Counted from the first letter of the stretch, positions 18,304 through 28,362 are shown. The stretch is 64,000 nucleotides of DNA from Microbacterium sp. C7(2022) (GCF_028823665.1 NZ_JAPEHV010000006.1:1-64000), one strand, 5' to 3'. Notes: generated from the letters alone by a model not told the origin. A program made the numbers and translations.

Positions 18304-20009
18304 GGCATCGGCACCACAAGACCGCGTTGGTGCGCCACTTCGCGCGCCCGCTCGTACCCGGCGTCTACGTGCCGCATGACACCCGTTCCGGGGTCATTTG
18401 TAAGTACGCGCTCGATCTTTTCGGCCGCAAGTGGGGTGCCGTCGGCGACGGTGACCTGACCGGCATGGATGCTGCGCCCGATGCCGACGCCGCCGCCATG
18501 GTGGATCGACACCCACGATGCCCCCGAGGCGGTATTGAGGAGGGCATTCAACAACGGCCAGTCGGCGATGGCATCCGAGCCATCTGCCATGCCTTCCGTC
18601 TCACGATAGGGGCTCGCCACCGAGCCCGCGTCGAGATGGTCTCGACCGATGACGATGGGACCGGCAAGCTCACCACTGGCGACCATCTCGTTGAACTTGA
18701 GCCCTGCGAGGTGTCTTTCTTTGTACCCGAGCCAGCAGATCCGCGCCGGCAAACCTTCGAAGTGCACCGTGCTCCCCGCCTTTTCAAGCCAACGCACGAG
18801 CCCGGCGTTGTCGGGGAAGAGCGCCGCGACAGCCTCATCGGTCTTGCGGATGTCGTCAGGGTCGCCCGACAACGCCACCCAGCGGAAGGGGCCGCGACCC
18901 TCGGCGAACTGTTCGCGGATGTACGCGGGAACGAAGCCGGGGAACGCGAATGCACGGTCGTACCCGCCCAGTTCTGCTTCGGCGCGGATCGAGTTGCCGT
19001 AGTCGAACACCTCGGCACCGGCATCCTGAAATCCGACCATCGCTGCCACGTGCGCCGCCATGCTCTCCCTCGCGCGCCGCGCGAAATCCTCGGGATCATC
19101 GGATGCCGCACGCTTCCACTCTTCGAAGGTCATCCCCTGCGGCAGGTAGGCCAGCGGATCGTGGGCGCTGGTCTGATCGGTCACGATGTCGACCGGCGTG
19201 CCACGGGCCAACAGGTCGGCGAACACATCGGCGGCATTGCCGACGAGCCCGACAGAAAGCGCCTCGCCGGCGTCTTTGGCGGCGAGGACGAGCGTCACCG
19301 CCTCATCGAGGTCGGTGGTGTATCGGTCGAGGTAGCTGTGCTCGACGCGGCGCGCCAAACGCGACTCGTCGACGTCGACAATAAGTACGGCCCCCTGGTT
19401 GAGCGTGACGGCGAGCGGCTGAGCCCCGCCCATCCCTCCGCAGCCGGCCGTGAGGGTGAGCGTGCCCGCCAAAGTGGCCGAATCGATGTCACGACCGGCC
19501 TTACGCGCGAGCGAACGCGCGACAGCAGCGAACGTCTCGTAGGTGCCTTGCAAGATGCCCTGCGTGCCGATGTAGATCCACGAGCCGGCCGTCATCTGGC
19601 CGTACATCGTCAGGCCGAGCTGCTCGAGCCGGCGGAACTCGGGCCATGTCGCCCAGTCCCCGACAAGGTTCGAATTGGCGATGAGTACTCGAGGGGCCCA
19701 CTCGTGGGTGCGAAAGACGCCGACGGGCTTACCCGACTGCACCAGCAGCGTCTCGTCTGGCGCTAAGTCGTCGAGCGTCCGCACGATCGCGTCGAACGCC
19801 GCCCACGACCGCGCGGCTTTCCCCGTGCCGCCATACACGACGAGGTCCTCGGCATGCTCGGCCACATCAGGGTCGAGGTTGTTCATCAGCATGCGTTTGG
19901 CCGCCTCCGCACCCCAACTGCGCGCGGTGCGCTGGTTCCCGCGAGCGGCTCGCACCGTACGGGGGCCACTCGCGCCCGCTGATTCCGAGATCTGCTGTTC
20001 TGACATCAT
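18300..20009 (-). CDS. hutU: Urocanate hydratase HutU
   Basis: A 569-aa NAD-dependent hydratase that converts urocanate to imidazolone-propionate. The glycine-rich [14 protein letters not shown] segment for NAD binding, the [13 protein letters not shown] segment and the [16 protein letters not shown]-terminal block are the family signatures. The frame is open about 100 codons upstream, but that extension is antisense-like and overlaps hutH. I place the start at the first of two adjacent ATGs (20009; the second is 20006), preceded by a GAAAGG ribosome site. It follows hutH by 20 nt and overlaps hutI. Confidence 0.95.
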   Translation of the reverse strand: MMSEQQISESAGASGPRTVRAARGNQRTARSWGAEAAKRMLMNNLDPDVAEHAEDLVVYGGTGKAARSWAAFDAIVRTLDDLAPDETLLVQSGKPVGVFRTHEWAPRVLIANSNLVGDWATWPEFRRLEQLGLTMYGQMTAGSWIYIGTQGILQGTYETFAAVARSLARKAGRDIDSATLAGTLTLTAGCGGMGGAQPLAVTLNQGAVLIVDVDESRLARRVEHSYLDRYTTDLDEAVTLVLAAKDAGEALSVGLVGNAADVFADLLARGTPVDIVTDQTSAHDPLAYLPQGMTFEEWKRAASDDPEDFARRARESMAAHVAAMVGFQDAGAEVFDYGNSIRAEAELGGYDRAFAFPGFVPAYIREQFAEGRGPFRWVALSGDPDDIRKTDEAVAALFPDNAGLVRWLEKAGSTVHFEGLPARICWLGYKERHLAGLKFNEMVASGELAGPIVIGRDHLDAGSVASPYRETEGMADGSDAIADWPLLNALLNTASGASWVSIHHGGGVGIGRSIHAGQVTVADGTPLAAEKIERVLTNDPGTGVMRHVDAGYERAREVAHQRGLVVPMP

Positions 20010-20029
20010 CGTCACCTTTCTGCCCTGCC

Positions 20030-21589
20030 CTAGAGCGGGTGCACGCTCGTCAGGTCGTCTAGGGTCTCGGCTGCAGCACGGACGATGGCCCCCGAGGCGA
20101 CGAGCGCAGCCACCGCGTCGATGTCGGGTGAGAGGAATCGGTCGGGTCCCGGGCCGTCGGCCACCGTCCGCACGAGATCTCGCACTGCCGCGGTCGCCGG
20201 GGCCGGCGCAAGGGGTGCGCGAAGGTCGAGAGCGCGCGCCGCGGTGAGCACCTCGATGCCGAGCACGCGCGTCAGACCATCGATCGAGCGACGGAGCTTG
20301 CGCGCCGCGGCCCACCCCATCGAAACATGGTCTTCCTGCATGGCGGACGACGGAATCGAATCGACCGATGCGGGGGCGGCAAGACGCTTGAGCTCCGAGA
20401 CGATGCCGGCAGCGGCATATTGCGCGATCATCATCCCCGAGTCGACCCCGACTTCGTGCGCCAAGAATGGCGGAAGCCCGTGATTTCGCGCGGGATCGAG
20501 CGCACGGTCAGTACGCCGTTCAGAGATGGATGCCACGTCCGCCGCGGCGATCGCAAGAAAATCCAGCACATACGCGACCGGTGCACCGTGGAAGTTGCCG
20601 TTCGACTCCACGCGCCCATCGAGGGTGACCACGGGGTTGTCGACGGCCGAGGCAAGTTCTCGCGACGCGATGAGCGCGGCGTGATCGGCGGTGTCTCGTG
20701 CTGCACCGTGGACCTGCGGCGAACACCGCAACGAGTAGGCGTCCTGCACCCGCGTGCAGACGGAGGGGTCGCGGTGAGACGCCATAATGCCCGAACCCGC
20801 CAGCAGTGAGCGCAGACGCGCGGCCGATACCGCTTGACCCATCTGCGGGCGCAGCGCCTGCAGATCGGCGGCGAAGACCGCATCGGTGCCGAGCTGCGAC
20901 TCCACCGACATCGCCGCGGCGACATCGGCCGTGTCGAGGAGGATCTCGAGATCGTGGAGCGCGAGAAGCAGCATCCCGAGCATGCCGTCGGTGCCGTTGA
21001 TCAGCGCCAAACCTTCTTTCTCGCGCAGGCGCAGTGGCGCGATGCCCGCGCTGGCGAGAGCCTCGGATGCCGCGACGAGCTGGCCCCCAACGCGCACGTG
21101 CCCTTCCCCGAGCGCGGCGAGGGCCACGTGGGAGAGTGGCGCGAGATCGCCCGAACACCCGAGGGAACCGTACTCGTAGACCACGGGTGTGATGCCCGCG
21201 TTGAGCATCGCGGCGTACGTCTCGACGACGTCGATCCGGACGCCGGTGCGCCCGGTCGCCAGCGTCTGGAGTCGGAGCAGCTGAAGGGCCCGGACGACTT
21301 CGGCCTCTACTTCCGCTCCTGTGCCCGCCGCGTGTGACCGGATGAGACTCGCCTGCAGCGTGTGGCGGCGCTCGGGCGCGATGAATGTCGTTGCTAGGGC
21401 GCCGAACCCCGTCGATATCCCGTAGTGGGGTGCGGGGTCATCCGCGAGTGCATCGATGATGGCGCGACTGGTTGCCACGCGGCTCAGTGCTTCGGGGGCG
21501 AGTTGCACACGGGCACCGTGGCGAGCGACGTCGACGACATCGCTCGGCCGAAGCGGTGCACCGCCAACGATGACAGCGGGGGAAGGCAT
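20030..21589 (-). CDS. hutH: Histidine ammonia-lyase HutH
   Basis: A 519-aa lyase that deaminates histidine to urocanate. The MIO cofactor forms from an internal tripeptide; here it is C145-S146-G147 in [14 protein letters not shown], the Cys-Ser-Gly variant I recall from actinobacteria, instead of the commoner Ala-Ser-Gly. [11 protein letters not shown] near residue 56, GTDGMLG, and [12 protein letters not shown] are further signatures. The start is ATG at 21589; the open frame further upstream runs antisense into the regulator gene and is rejected. It is the first gene of the operon; the operator lies about 56 bp upstream. Confidence 0.95.
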   Translation of the reverse strand: MPSPAVIVGGAPLRPSDVVDVARHGARVQLAPEALSRVATSRAIIDALADDPAPHYGISTGFGALATTFIAPERRHTLQASLIRSHAAGTGAEVEAEVVRALQLLRLQTLATGRTGVRIDVVETYAAMLNAGITPVVYEYGSLGCSGDLAPLSHVALAALGEGHVRVGGQLVAASEALASAGIAPLRLREKEGLALINGTDGMLGMLLLALHDLEILLDTADVAAAMSVESQLGTDAVFAADLQALRPQMGQAVSAARLRSLLAGSGIMASHRDPSVCTRVQDAYSLRCSPQVHGAARDTADHAALIASRELASAVDNPVVTLDGRVESNGNFHGAPVAYVLDFLAIAAADVASISERRTDRALDPARNHGLPPFLAHEVGVDSGMMIAQYAAAGIVSELKRLAAPASVDSIPSSAMQEDHVSMGWAAARKLRRSIDGLTRVLGIEVLTAARALDLRAPLAPAPATAAVRDLVRTVADGPGPDRFLSPDIDAVAALVASGAIVRAAAETLDDLTSVHPL

Positions 21590-21644
21590 GGACACAAGTC
21601 CACACCCCGCTGGTGGCGTTCGCCACGGCTTCGTGACAGTGTGT

Positions 21645-21660
21645 GTCTGGTATGCCAGAC
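21645..21660. promoter_or_regulatory. HutR-type operator palindrome
   Basis: GTCTGG and CCAGAC flank a TATG centre, a perfect 6-bp inverted repeat at the start of the regulator gene and upstream of divergent hutH. It closely fits the 14-bp motif TCTGwwATwCCAGA that I recall for the IclR-type HutR of Corynebacterium resistens (12 of 14 positions). It is likely the site by which the IclR regulator controls both itself and hutHUI. Confidence 0.7.
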
Positions 21661-22419
21661 AATCCAGGTGATCGACCCCAGGTACCGGCTGCCGAGCAGA
21701 CGCTGCGTATCTTGACGTTTCTCGCGCGCCAGCGCGGGCCCGTTGCGGCTCGGACCATCGCCGAAAACCTCGCACTGCCACGATCGACGGTGTACCACTT
21801 GTTAGCCGCGATGCACGCGCACCGCTTCGTCGTCCACGTCGAAAGCGAGAGGCGCTGGGGCCTCGGCACCGCCGCATTCGAACTTGCGGGCGGATTCTCG
21901 CGTCAAGAGCCGCTGGCGCGTCTCGGACGCCCCGTTGTCGCCGCCCTCGCCGACCGCGCCGGCCAAAGCGCGCACCTCGCCGTGATGACCGGTCGCGACG
22001 TGCTCTACATCGTCGAAGAAAGAGCGCCTCGTGCACCCGCGCTCGTGAGCGACGTCGGCGTGCGCCTCCCGGCTCATCTCACCGCCACAGGTCGCGCCAT
22101 GCTCGCGGCAATGCCGCGCGAGCAGGTGCGAGCACTGTACCCCGACGCCTCGTCGTTTGCCGACCGCACCGGGCGCGGCCCTCGCCGTCCAGGCGAACTA
22201 CGCGAGGTGCTGCGTGAGGTGCGGGCAAGCGGATGGGCGAGGGAAGACGGAGAGGTCACGTTGGGCTTCCGCTCCGTCGCCACGGTCGTGCGCGATCACG
22301 TCGGGTGGCCGGCTGCCGCCATCGCGGTGACGTGGAGCGATGACGCCGGCGACGCCGACCTCGCGGCACTCACCGCCGACGCAGCAGCCACGCTTTCCCG
22401 CCGCATCGGCGGACACTGA
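21652..22419 (+). CDS. hutR: IclR-family regulator of histidine utilisation (HutR)
   Basis: A 255-aa IclR protein. The winged helix-turn-helix covers about residues 10-70 (ARTIAENLALPRSTVYHLLAAM), and the effector domain follows with ATGRAMLAAMP and later VRASGWAREDGEVTLGFRSVA, as in the family. Divergent position to hutH and the shared operator make it the probable hut regulator, sensing histidine or urocanate. Its start is ambiguous: GTG at 21643 or ATG at 21652. Both put the operator across the start codon, predicting autoregulation. I use the ATG. Confidence 0.85.
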   Translation: MPDNPGDRPQVPAAEQTLRILTFLARQRGPVAARTIAENLALPRSTVYHLLAAMHAHRFVVHVESERRWGLGTAAFELAGGFSRQEPLARLGRPVVAALADRAGQSAHLAVMTGRDVLYIVEERAPRAPALVSDVGVRLPAHLTATGRAMLAAMPREQVRALYPDASSFADRTGRGPRRPGELREVLREVRASGWAREDGEVTLGFRSVATVVRDHVGWPAAAIAVTWSDDAGDADLAALTADAAATLSRRIGGH

Positions 22420-22428
22420 GCTGGCAGA

Positions 22429-22905
22429 TCAGTCGACCCGCGCCACTGTCCCACCGGTCAGCGCCACGAGCTGGTCGTAGGTCAGAGGGAACACCGTATG
22501 AGGCGTGCCGCCGGCGGCCCAGATCTCGTCGTACTTGGCGAGGGCTTCGTCGACGATGGTGGTCAGCGCGGACGGATGCCCGGTGGGGGCGACGCCGCCG
22601 ATCGCCTGCCCGGTCGCCTCGCGCACCTGCTCGACGGTGGCACGCGTGATGTTGTCCCTGCCGAGCCGCTCGGCGAGCGCCCGGGTGTCGACGCGGTGTG
22701 CGCCGCTGGTCATCACCAGGAGCGGCTCACCATCGGACCAGAACACGAGGGAGTTCGCGATGGCGCCCACGTCGATGCCGAGTGCGGCTGCCGCAAGCGC
22801 AGCGGTGGATGCCGCATCCGGTAAGACCACGATCTCTCCGGGGATTCCGGCGGCCCGAAGGGCATCGTGGACGAGTCGGCTACGGGCCGGGAGGTGCGCG
22901 CTCAT
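22429..22905 (-). CDS. YbaK/EbsC-type aminoacyl-tRNA deacylase
   Basis: A 158-aa protein with the YbaK/ProX editing-domain fold. AIANSLVFWSDGEPLLVMTSGAH stands where the family has its conserved lysine-containing strand, followed by VDTRALAERLG and QAIGGVAPTGH, the last being the usual GG-x-P-x-GH loop. Such proteins hydrolyse misacylated tRNA (Cys-tRNA-Pro, Ala-tRNA-Pro). Note that the canonical lysine of the YbaK active site (KTLV) is replaced by an asparagine (NSLV), so activity or specificity may differ. It is a single gene, convergent with hutR. Confidence 0.8.
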   Translation of the reverse strand: MSAHLPARSRLVHDALRAAGIPGEIVVLPDAASTAALAAAALGIDVGAIANSLVFWSDGEPLLVMTSGAHRVDTRALAERLGRDNITRATVEQVREATGQAIGGVAPTGHPSALTTIVDEALAKYDEIWAAGGTPHTVFPLTYDQLVALTGGTVARVD

Positions 22906-22911
22906 GCGTTC

Positions 22912-22917
22912 AGCCTA
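22912..22917 (-). promoter_or_regulatory. Putative -10 for the YbaK gene (leaderless)
   Basis: TAGGCT on the minus strand ends 6 nt before the ATG at 22905. No ribosome site lies between. Confidence 0.45.
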
Positions 22918-22951
22918 CGAGACCGTGCACGACGGCTGCGGCGCGCGCGGA

Positions 22952-23842
22952 TCAGCGCCATGACGGCAAACGCGCGGCGACCTCGTCGAGCACCGCGCGA
23001 CTGCCGGCATACAGTCCGTGTGCGCGCGGCCAGTGCGCGACCACATCGGTGAACCCGCATTCGGCTGCGCGTCCCACCGCGTCTTCGAACGCGTCGACGC
23101 TGGACAGACTGTAACGCGGGTCCGAATCCAGCAAGAGAGTGCGATCGATGCTGCGGGTGTCACGTCCTATCCGCTCGCACGCGTCATCGAGACGCCGCGA
23201 GAGTTCTGCGACCCGCGCCCACCATGCGGCGTCATCCTCGATGGTTCCGGCGGTAGTCACCCACCCCTCCCCCGCGCGCGCAGCGAAGTCGAGCGCCTTC
23301 GGCCCCTCCGCCGCGAGGTGGAACGGCATGCGCGGGCTCTGGGCTGGTTCGCCGACCATGCGCGCGCCCACTGCCTGGTACCACCCGCCCTCGCCCGAGA
23401 TGCCACCCTCTGAGTCATCCCCTTCGAAGCGGAGGAGACGATCGAGGAGTGTGGTGAACTCCGTGAACCGATGCAGGCGCTCCGCCGGGGTAAGCGCGTC
23501 CTGGCCGAGCACCGTCGCATCGAATCCGGTGCCGCCCGACCCGAGCCCGAGAATCAGCCGTCCGCCCGAAATCTGGTCGACCGTCGCGATGTCTTTGGCG
23601 AAGGGCACCGGATGCCGGTAGTTAGGCGACGCGACGAACGTACCGAGCGTGATCGTCTTCGTTACCATCGCGGCGGCCGTGAGAGTGGGCACCGTCGCGT
23701 GCCAGCGTTCTCCCGCGAGCGAGCGCCACGAGAGGTGGTCGTACGTCCATGCGTGGTCGAAGCCGTACTCTTCTGCACCACGCCACAACTCCGCAGCGGC
23801 GGGCCAGTCTTCTTGCGGGAGGATGCAGATTCCGAATCGCAT
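22952..23842 (-). CDS. Luciferase-like (LLM class) flavin or F420 oxidoreductase
   Basis: A 296-aa luciferase-like monooxygenase-fold protein. MRFGICILPQEDWPAAAELWRGAEE at the N-terminus, AWTYDHLSWR (about 32-41), ITLGTFVASPNYRHP, and RLILGLGSGGTGFDA are the usual signatures of the TIM-barrel flavin or F420 binding site. RHPVPFAKDIATVDQISGGRL is shared by many F420-dependent members, which favours F420 as cofactor, but the substrate is unknown. The ATG at 23842 follows a TAGACT element by 6 nt. It is downstream of, but separately promoted from, the GH35 gene. Confidence 0.82.
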   Translation of the reverse strand: MRFGICILPQEDWPAAAELWRGAEEYGFDHAWTYDHLSWRSLAGERWHATVPTLTAAAMVTKTITLGTFVASPNYRHPVPFAKDIATVDQISGGRLILGLGSGGTGFDATVLGQDALTPAERLHRFTEFTTLLDRLLRFEGDDSEGGISGEGGWYQAVGARMVGEPAQSPRMPFHLAAEGPKALDFAARAGEGWVTTAGTIEDDAAWWARVAELSRRLDDACERIGRDTRSIDRTLLLDSDPRYSLSSVDAFEDAVGRAAECGFTDVVAHWPRAHGLYAGSRAVLDEVAARLPSWR

Positions 23843-23848
23843 GTTCGG

Positions 23849-23854
23849 AGTCTA
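23849..23854 (-). promoter_or_regulatory. Putative -10 for the LLM oxidoreductase (leaderless)
   Basis: TAGACT on the minus strand ends 6 nt before the ATG at 23842. It lies in the short gap after the GH35 gene. Confidence 0.45.
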
Positions 23855-23871
23855 TGCGCGCTCGGTATCCC

Positions 23872-26025
23872 TCACTCCGGGAGTCGCACCTCGGCGACCT
23901 GCACGCAATGCGCGCGAACGACCCGCGCTCCGTCTGGGCGACCCGTACCGACGAACACGGGGGCGTCTTCGGCTTGGGGCAGGACGTCTATCCGCAGGAC
24001 AGACGGTGCCGCACCGGCATCCTCCCCCGCACAATCGACCCAGGGAATGCGCCACTCGTTTCCGTTGTAGATCGCGTCCGAAACGAGGTGATCTCCGCGC
24101 CACGCCCGCGCGAGGTCGCCCTCCCACTCGATCACGACGGTCGCGGCGGTCTCTGTCGGAAGCTCGGGGAGGGCGACCTCGAACGTCGCGGCCGCGGTCC
24201 AATCGGTGGGCACCGACGCGCGCTGCATCGGACCAAGACGCGGTAAGGGCGCCGCTCCCGCAGCGCGGGTGCGCGAGACGTGGAGTTCTGCTGCGTCCAC
24301 TACCGCGCGAGCGCACTCGCTCCACCCCGCCTCGGTCAGCCGCCGAGCCGAGACCTCGCCGTACGCGAATGCCCCGCCCCCATCGATGACGCCGTCGGTG
24401 AGAACGAGGGTGCCGTCGTGCGTTGTCGCCTGGAGCGAGTCGGCCACACTCAACACGAGAATCCGTGCACGTACCCCCGATTCATCGGCAGCGCGTACTT
24501 CCCACCATCGCCCGGGGCCACTCATCGACATCGGATGAGCCTCGAGATCCACCGCGAAGTCGACCTCGACGCCGTCGACCTCCGCCAGCACCACGAGCGG
24601 TGCGCCACGCCACATGGTCTCGGTGATCGGCTGTGCCGTCGCCCATTCGATGAGCGCGTCGCCCACGGCGAGCCGGAACGGCCAGACGAAGGTCGCCCCC
24701 TGCGGAATGTCGACCGAGGGAAAGCGCACAGCCCCCGCCTCGGTCTCGATGACGAATCGCGTATCAGGATGTGCTGCCAAGAGCGTATGCGGCTGGTGAC
24801 CGATGCCGAAGAGGAATCCGCGATGTCCGTCGGAGCGCACGGACCAACGCAGCCCCGCGATGTCAGGGACATCGGGCGCATCCAAGGGAATCGTTGCAGG
24901 CATGTCGGCGAGCGCCCGGGACCACGTGCGAAGCATCTCGTGTTGCCGGCGCAGAAGGTACCAACTCTCGCGAGGCGCGCCATCCACCGTGAGGGGTGCG
25001 CTGAAGTCGTACCCGATATCCAGGAAGTCATTCGGGTCGCCGTCCGCGTGATTTTCTTGGAGACGAACCCCCGGGTTCCGGCCGTCGGAGTACATGTAGT
25101 ACCCCTGCCAGACGCTTCCGGAGGCGAGCTTGGTCATCGCCACCGCGTCAATGTCGGCGCCGACGACGTGCGGCCGACGGTGATAGGCCGACACCATGCC
25201 AGAACCCAACTCGCATGTGACGAACGGCGTAGCCTCGAGATCCGCGCTTCCTGATCCCATCACTTCGCGATGGTCGGCGCCAATACTGTCGTCGTCGCGC
25301 CGCAGCGTCGGGTAAAAGTTGCTTGCGCTGCGCTCGTCATGCGTGATCGAGGCGTCGATCCAGAACGAGTCGGTGTAGCCGCCGTACATCCCGAGCACGT
25401 CGGGCGGCACATCCGCGCCGCCCCATGCGGTCGCGGTCCACAGCGGTGCACGCACACCGACCCGCTGCGCCATGCGACGAAGGGTCGCCAGGTGCTCAGG
25501 ACGGTCGTACAGTTCGTTGTCGACCTGCACCGCGAACAGATTGATATCGCGCACCTGCTCGGCGAGCGCCGCGTACCAACGCTCAGCCTCCGCCAGATAG
25601 CGCGGGTCGTCACTGCGCAGGGTGACGCCGGTACGTACCAGCCAGTCCGGAAGCCCTCCGTGGCGAGACTCTGCATGGACATACGGGCCCACGCGCAGAA
25701 CGATACCGAGGCCGAGGTCTTCCGCGATGCGCAGAAAGTGCCGGAGATCGAGATCACCGTCGAAGGACACATGCCCCTGCTCGGGCTCGTGATGATTCCA
25801 GAACACGTACGTGGCGATGTGTGTGAGGCCCCCGGCGCGCGCGGCGACCAATGTGCGCCGCCACTGCGAGCGCGGAATACGAGAGAAATGAATCTCGCCG
25901 GACACGAGCATGCGCGGGGTGCCACCAATGACGATGTTGCGCGTGGTCACCGCCACGTCATCGGCACCCAGGGGTGTCTGACGGGCGGGCGCCGGCGTGG
26001 CGACGGACAGACGATGCAGCGACAC
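23872..26025 (-). CDS. Glycoside hydrolase family 35 beta-galactosidase
   Basis: A 717-aa GH35-type enzyme. Signatures in order: GEIHFSRIPRSQW (about 42-54), YVFWNHHEPEQG (about 73-84), RVGPYVHAESRHGGLPDWL (about 107-125), the acid/base region QVDNELYD with its NE pair (about 168-175), and CELGSGMVSAYHRRP around residue 270, which should carry the nucleophile glutamate. It has no signal peptide and so is probably cytoplasmic, acting on imported galactosides. The GTG start lies only 3 nt past the hemA stop, so it could be co-transcribed with hemA, an odd partnership; the real start might be a few codons further in. Confidence 0.85.
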   Translation of the reverse strand: MSLHRLSVATPAPARQTPLGADDVAVTTRNIVIGGTPRMLVSGEIHFSRIPRSQWRRTLVAARAGGLTHIATYVFWNHHEPEQGHVSFDGDLDLRHFLRIAEDLGLGIVLRVGPYVHAESRHGGLPDWLVRTGVTLRSDDPRYLAEAERWYAALAEQVRDINLFAVQVDNELYDRPEHLATLRRMAQRVGVRAPLWTATAWGGADVPPDVLGMYGGYTDSFWIDASITHDERSASNFYPTLRRDDDSIGADHREVMGSGSADLEATPFVTCELGSGMVSAYHRRPHVVGADIDAVAMTKLASGSVWQGYYMYSDGRNPGVRLQENHADGDPNDFLDIGYDFSAPLTVDGAPRESWYLLRRQHEMLRTWSRALADMPATIPLDAPDVPDIAGLRWSVRSDGHRGFLFGIGHQPHTLLAAHPDTRFVIETEAGAVRFPSVDIPQGATFVWPFRLAVGDALIEWATAQPITETMWRGAPLVVLAEVDGVEVDFAVDLEAHPMSMSGPGRWWEVRAADESGVRARILVLSVADSLQATTHDGTLVLTDGVIDGGGAFAYGEVSARRLTEAGWSECARAVVDAAELHVSRTRAAGAAPLPRLGPMQRASVPTDWTAAATFEVALPELPTETAATVVIEWEGDLARAWRGDHLVSDAIYNGNEWRIPWVDCAGEDAGAAPSVLRIDVLPQAEDAPVFVGTGRPDGARVVRAHCVQVAEVRLPE

Positions 26026-26028
26026 GGG

Positions 26029-27285
26029 TCAGGCCGAGGCGTCCCACTCCGCGCGTTCGTCGACCGCGAGCGGCGGTTGCCCCGGCACGTCGATGCCGTG
26101 GAGCGTTTCCAGCGCCGTCAGCACCTCATCGATACGACCGTCGACGGCGCGCTCGCGAATGCGAACCGAGGGCGCGTGCATGAGCACCCCGGCGAAGTGC
26201 CGCAACGCACGTTCCACATCGTCGGATGCGCCGCGCGCGCGGGCACGAGCGAGTTCGGACTCGAGCACACCCATCACCTCGCCCCGTAATGCCGTGATCG
26301 CGGGACCCGCAATGCGATCCGCGGTGAACTCGTTAGCCGCGTCGCCCACGAGCGCTCTCGCGTCATCATGCGCACGGAACTGTTCCAGCGGCGCGTGCAG
26401 TCGGATCGTCTCGAGATCGAGGAGTTCCACGCCCTCGACCGCTCCCACCGCCGGGTCGACGTTGCGCGGCAGCCCGAGGTCGATCACGAGCACGCGGCGA
26501 CCGGGGACGAACGCCTCTGCATGCACCACGGCATCGGTTGTGCACGTGATGATCACGTCGGCCGCGGATGCTGCCTGCGCGAAGTCGTCGTAGACCTTGA
26601 GAGCACGACGCGTGGCGAAACTCGCCGCGCGTCCCGACGGCGAGAAGACGCCGATGTCGACGGCCCCGCGTGCGCGGACGGCATCGACGGTGACGGACGC
26701 GTACTTGCCCGTCCCGACGATCAGCACGCGGGCCTGGGCCCACTCGCTCACGCGGCTCGAGGCCAACTCGAGCGCAAGCCGCACGAGAGAGCGGTGCTTG
26801 CCTTTGATGTTCGTGGTGTTGCGTACGCCACGGCTGGTGTGAGTCGCCTTCTGGAACAAGCGCTCCAGCTCCCCACTGGTCGTGCCGGCGATGCGGGCGT
26901 CATCCAGTGCGCGCCGCACTTGCCCAGAGATCTCGTCTTCGCCGACGACGATCGATTCGAGCCCGCTCGTGACCGCGAACAAGTGGTGTGCGGCATCCGA
27001 CCCGTGATGAACCGCCAGCGACGCGCGCAGGTGATCGGTGTCGATGTCGCTGGCCGCGGCCATCGCCTCGACGACCGACTCGACGGCGACCGCATCGCCG
27101 CCCGTCAGCGGTTCGTCAACGTCGAGATACGCCTCGAATCGGTTGCACGTGGCAAGCACAACGGCTCCCGTAATGAAGATTTCGTCATCCACGAGGGCAC
27201 GGGCGGCTCGGGGCGCCCCGAGGGAGAGGCGCTCCAGGATGTCAAGACTCGCGTTCCGATGGTTCGCGGTGAGACAGAGAAGCAC
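26029..27285 (-). CDS. hemA: Glutamyl-tRNA reductase HemA
   Basis: A 418-aa NADPH-dependent enzyme that reduces Glu-tRNA-Glu to glutamate-1-semialdehyde, the first step of the C5 haem pathway. The catalytic cysteine lies in ATCNRFE (about residues 47-53), [14 protein letters not shown] follows, and a Rossmann motif [15 protein letters not shown] binds NADPH. The frame is open 13 codons upstream, but GTG at 27285 gives the canonical start ([14 protein letters not shown]) and sits 7 nt behind a -10 element. It is divergent from hemE with only 18 bp between. Confidence 0.93.
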   Translation of the reverse strand: MLLCLTANHRNASLDILERLSLGAPRAARALVDDEIFITGAVVLATCNRFEAYLDVDEPLTGGDAVAVESVVEAMAAASDIDTDHLRASLAVHHGSDAAHHLFAVTSGLESIVVGEDEISGQVRRALDDARIAGTTSGELERLFQKATHTSRGVRNTTNIKGKHRSLVRLALELASSRVSEWAQARVLIVGTGKYASVTVDAVRARGAVDIGVFSPSGRAASFATRRALKVYDDFAQAASAADVIITCTTDAVVHAEAFVPGRRVLVIDLGLPRNVDPAVGAVEGVELLDLETIRLHAPLEQFRAHDDARALVGDAANEFTADRIAGPAITALRGEVMGVLESELARARARGASDDVERALRHFAGVLMHAPSVRIRERAVDGRIDEVLTALETLHGIDVPGQPPLAVDERAEWDASA

Positions 27286-27303
27286 GAGCCTAATGTTAAC
27301 AGT
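27286..27303. promoter_or_regulatory. Symmetric bidirectional promoter between hemA and hemE
   Basis: Only 18 bp separate the two GTG start codons. TAATGT (27291-27296, plus strand) ends 7 nt before hemE, and TAACAT (27298-27293, minus strand) ends 7 nt before hemA. The two -10 hexamers overlap within one near-palindromic TAATGTTA core, so a single element can fire both ways and both mRNAs would be leaderless. Initiation would compete between the two halves of the haem pathway. Confidence 0.6.
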
Positions 27304-28362
27304 GTGCCCCTGAACAGTTCCCATCCTCTGGTCGCCCGCCGCAATACTCCGCCCGCGTTGATTCGTGCATTCCGCGGCGAACGCCCCGAACGCACGCCCG
27401 TGTGGTTCATGCGCCAGGCGGGGAGATCGCTACCCGAGTATCGCGAACTCCGCGTCGGAACCGACATGCTCGACGCGTGTCTGCAACCCGAGCTCGCCAG
27501 CGAGATCACCTTGCAGCCCGTCCGTCGACACGGCGTGGACGCCGGAATCTTCTTCAGCGACATCGTGATCCCGGTGAAGCTCGCCGGTGTCGATGTGCGC
27601 ATCGTGCCCGGCCGCGGCCCCGTTCTTGCCGAACCGGTGCGCACCGCCGCCGCGGTGGCCGCCCTCCCCGAACTCGACCGCGCCGCGCTCGCGCCGATCC
27701 GCCAAGCCGTCGCGCTGACGGTGGCGAGCCTCGGCGACACCCCGCTGATTGGCTTCGCCGGCGCGCCGTACACGTTGGCCTCGTACCTCGTCGAAGGCGG
27801 GCCATCCAAAGAACAATTGAAGACGCGGGCGCTCATGCACTCCGACCCGTCCACATGGGCCGCCCTGCTGTCGTGGTGTGCTCGAGTCACGGGCGCGTTC
27901 CTCGCCGCTCAGATCGAAGCGGGCGCCTCTGCCGGGCAGCTCTTCGATTCGTGGGCCGGCTCGCTGAGCGTGGCCGACTACACGCAGAACGTCGCCCCGT
28001 TCTCGGCGCAGGCGTTGGAGTCCGTGCGAGGACTGGATGCTCCCCTCGTGCACTTCGGCGTCGGCACCGGTCCGCTGCTGCCGGCAATGAAGGCGGTCGG
28101 CGTCGACGTGATGGGCGTCGACTGGCGCCTCCCGCTCGACGAGGCTTCGCACCGGCTCGGTGGTGACGTTCCGTTGCAAGGGAACATCGACCCTGCCCTG
28201 CTCGACGCACCGTGGTCGGTGCTGGAGGCGCACGTGCGAGACGTGCTCGATCGAGGCAAATCCGCACCTGCACACGTGGTGAACCTCGGCCACGGGGTTC
28301 CGCCCGAGACCGATCCGACAGTCCTCACTCGCATCGTGGAGTTCGTGCACTCGTATGAGTGA
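27304..28362 (+). CDS. hemE: Uroporphyrinogen decarboxylase HemE
   Basis: A 352-aa enzyme that decarboxylates uroporphyrinogen III to coproporphyrinogen III. The signature [18 protein letters not shown] lies near residues 24-41, with [20 protein letters not shown] further on and the C-terminal [11 protein letters not shown] and [14 protein letters not shown] blocks. GTG at 27304 is the start; the much longer open frame upstream is antisense to hemA and is rejected. It heads hemE-hemY-hemQ-hemC-hemB-hemL; its 3' end overlaps the next gene by 8 nt. Confidence 0.95.
   Translation: MPLNSSHPLVARRNTPPALIRAFRGERPERTPVWFMRQAGRSLPEYRELRVGTDMLDACLQPELASEITLQPVRRHGVDAGIFFSDIVIPVKLAGVDVRIVPGRGPVLAEPVRTAAAVAALPELDRAALAPIRQAVALTVASLGDTPLIGFAGAPYTLASYLVEGGPSKEQLKTRALMHSDPSTWAALLSWCARVTGAFLAAQIEAGASAGQLFDSWAGSLSVADYTQNVAPFSAQALESVRGLDAPLVHFGVGTGPLLPAMKAVGVDVMGVDWRLPLDEASHRLGGDVPLQGNIDPALLDAPWSVLEAHVRDVLDRGKSAPAHVVNLGHGVPPETDPTVLTRIVEFVHSYE

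Noticed and set aside
26368..27303. Long open frame extending hemE upstream through the hemA region (664 codons in total)
   Set aside because: It is antisense to hemA, rich in Arg and Gly, and the HemE family N-terminus starts at GTG 27304.
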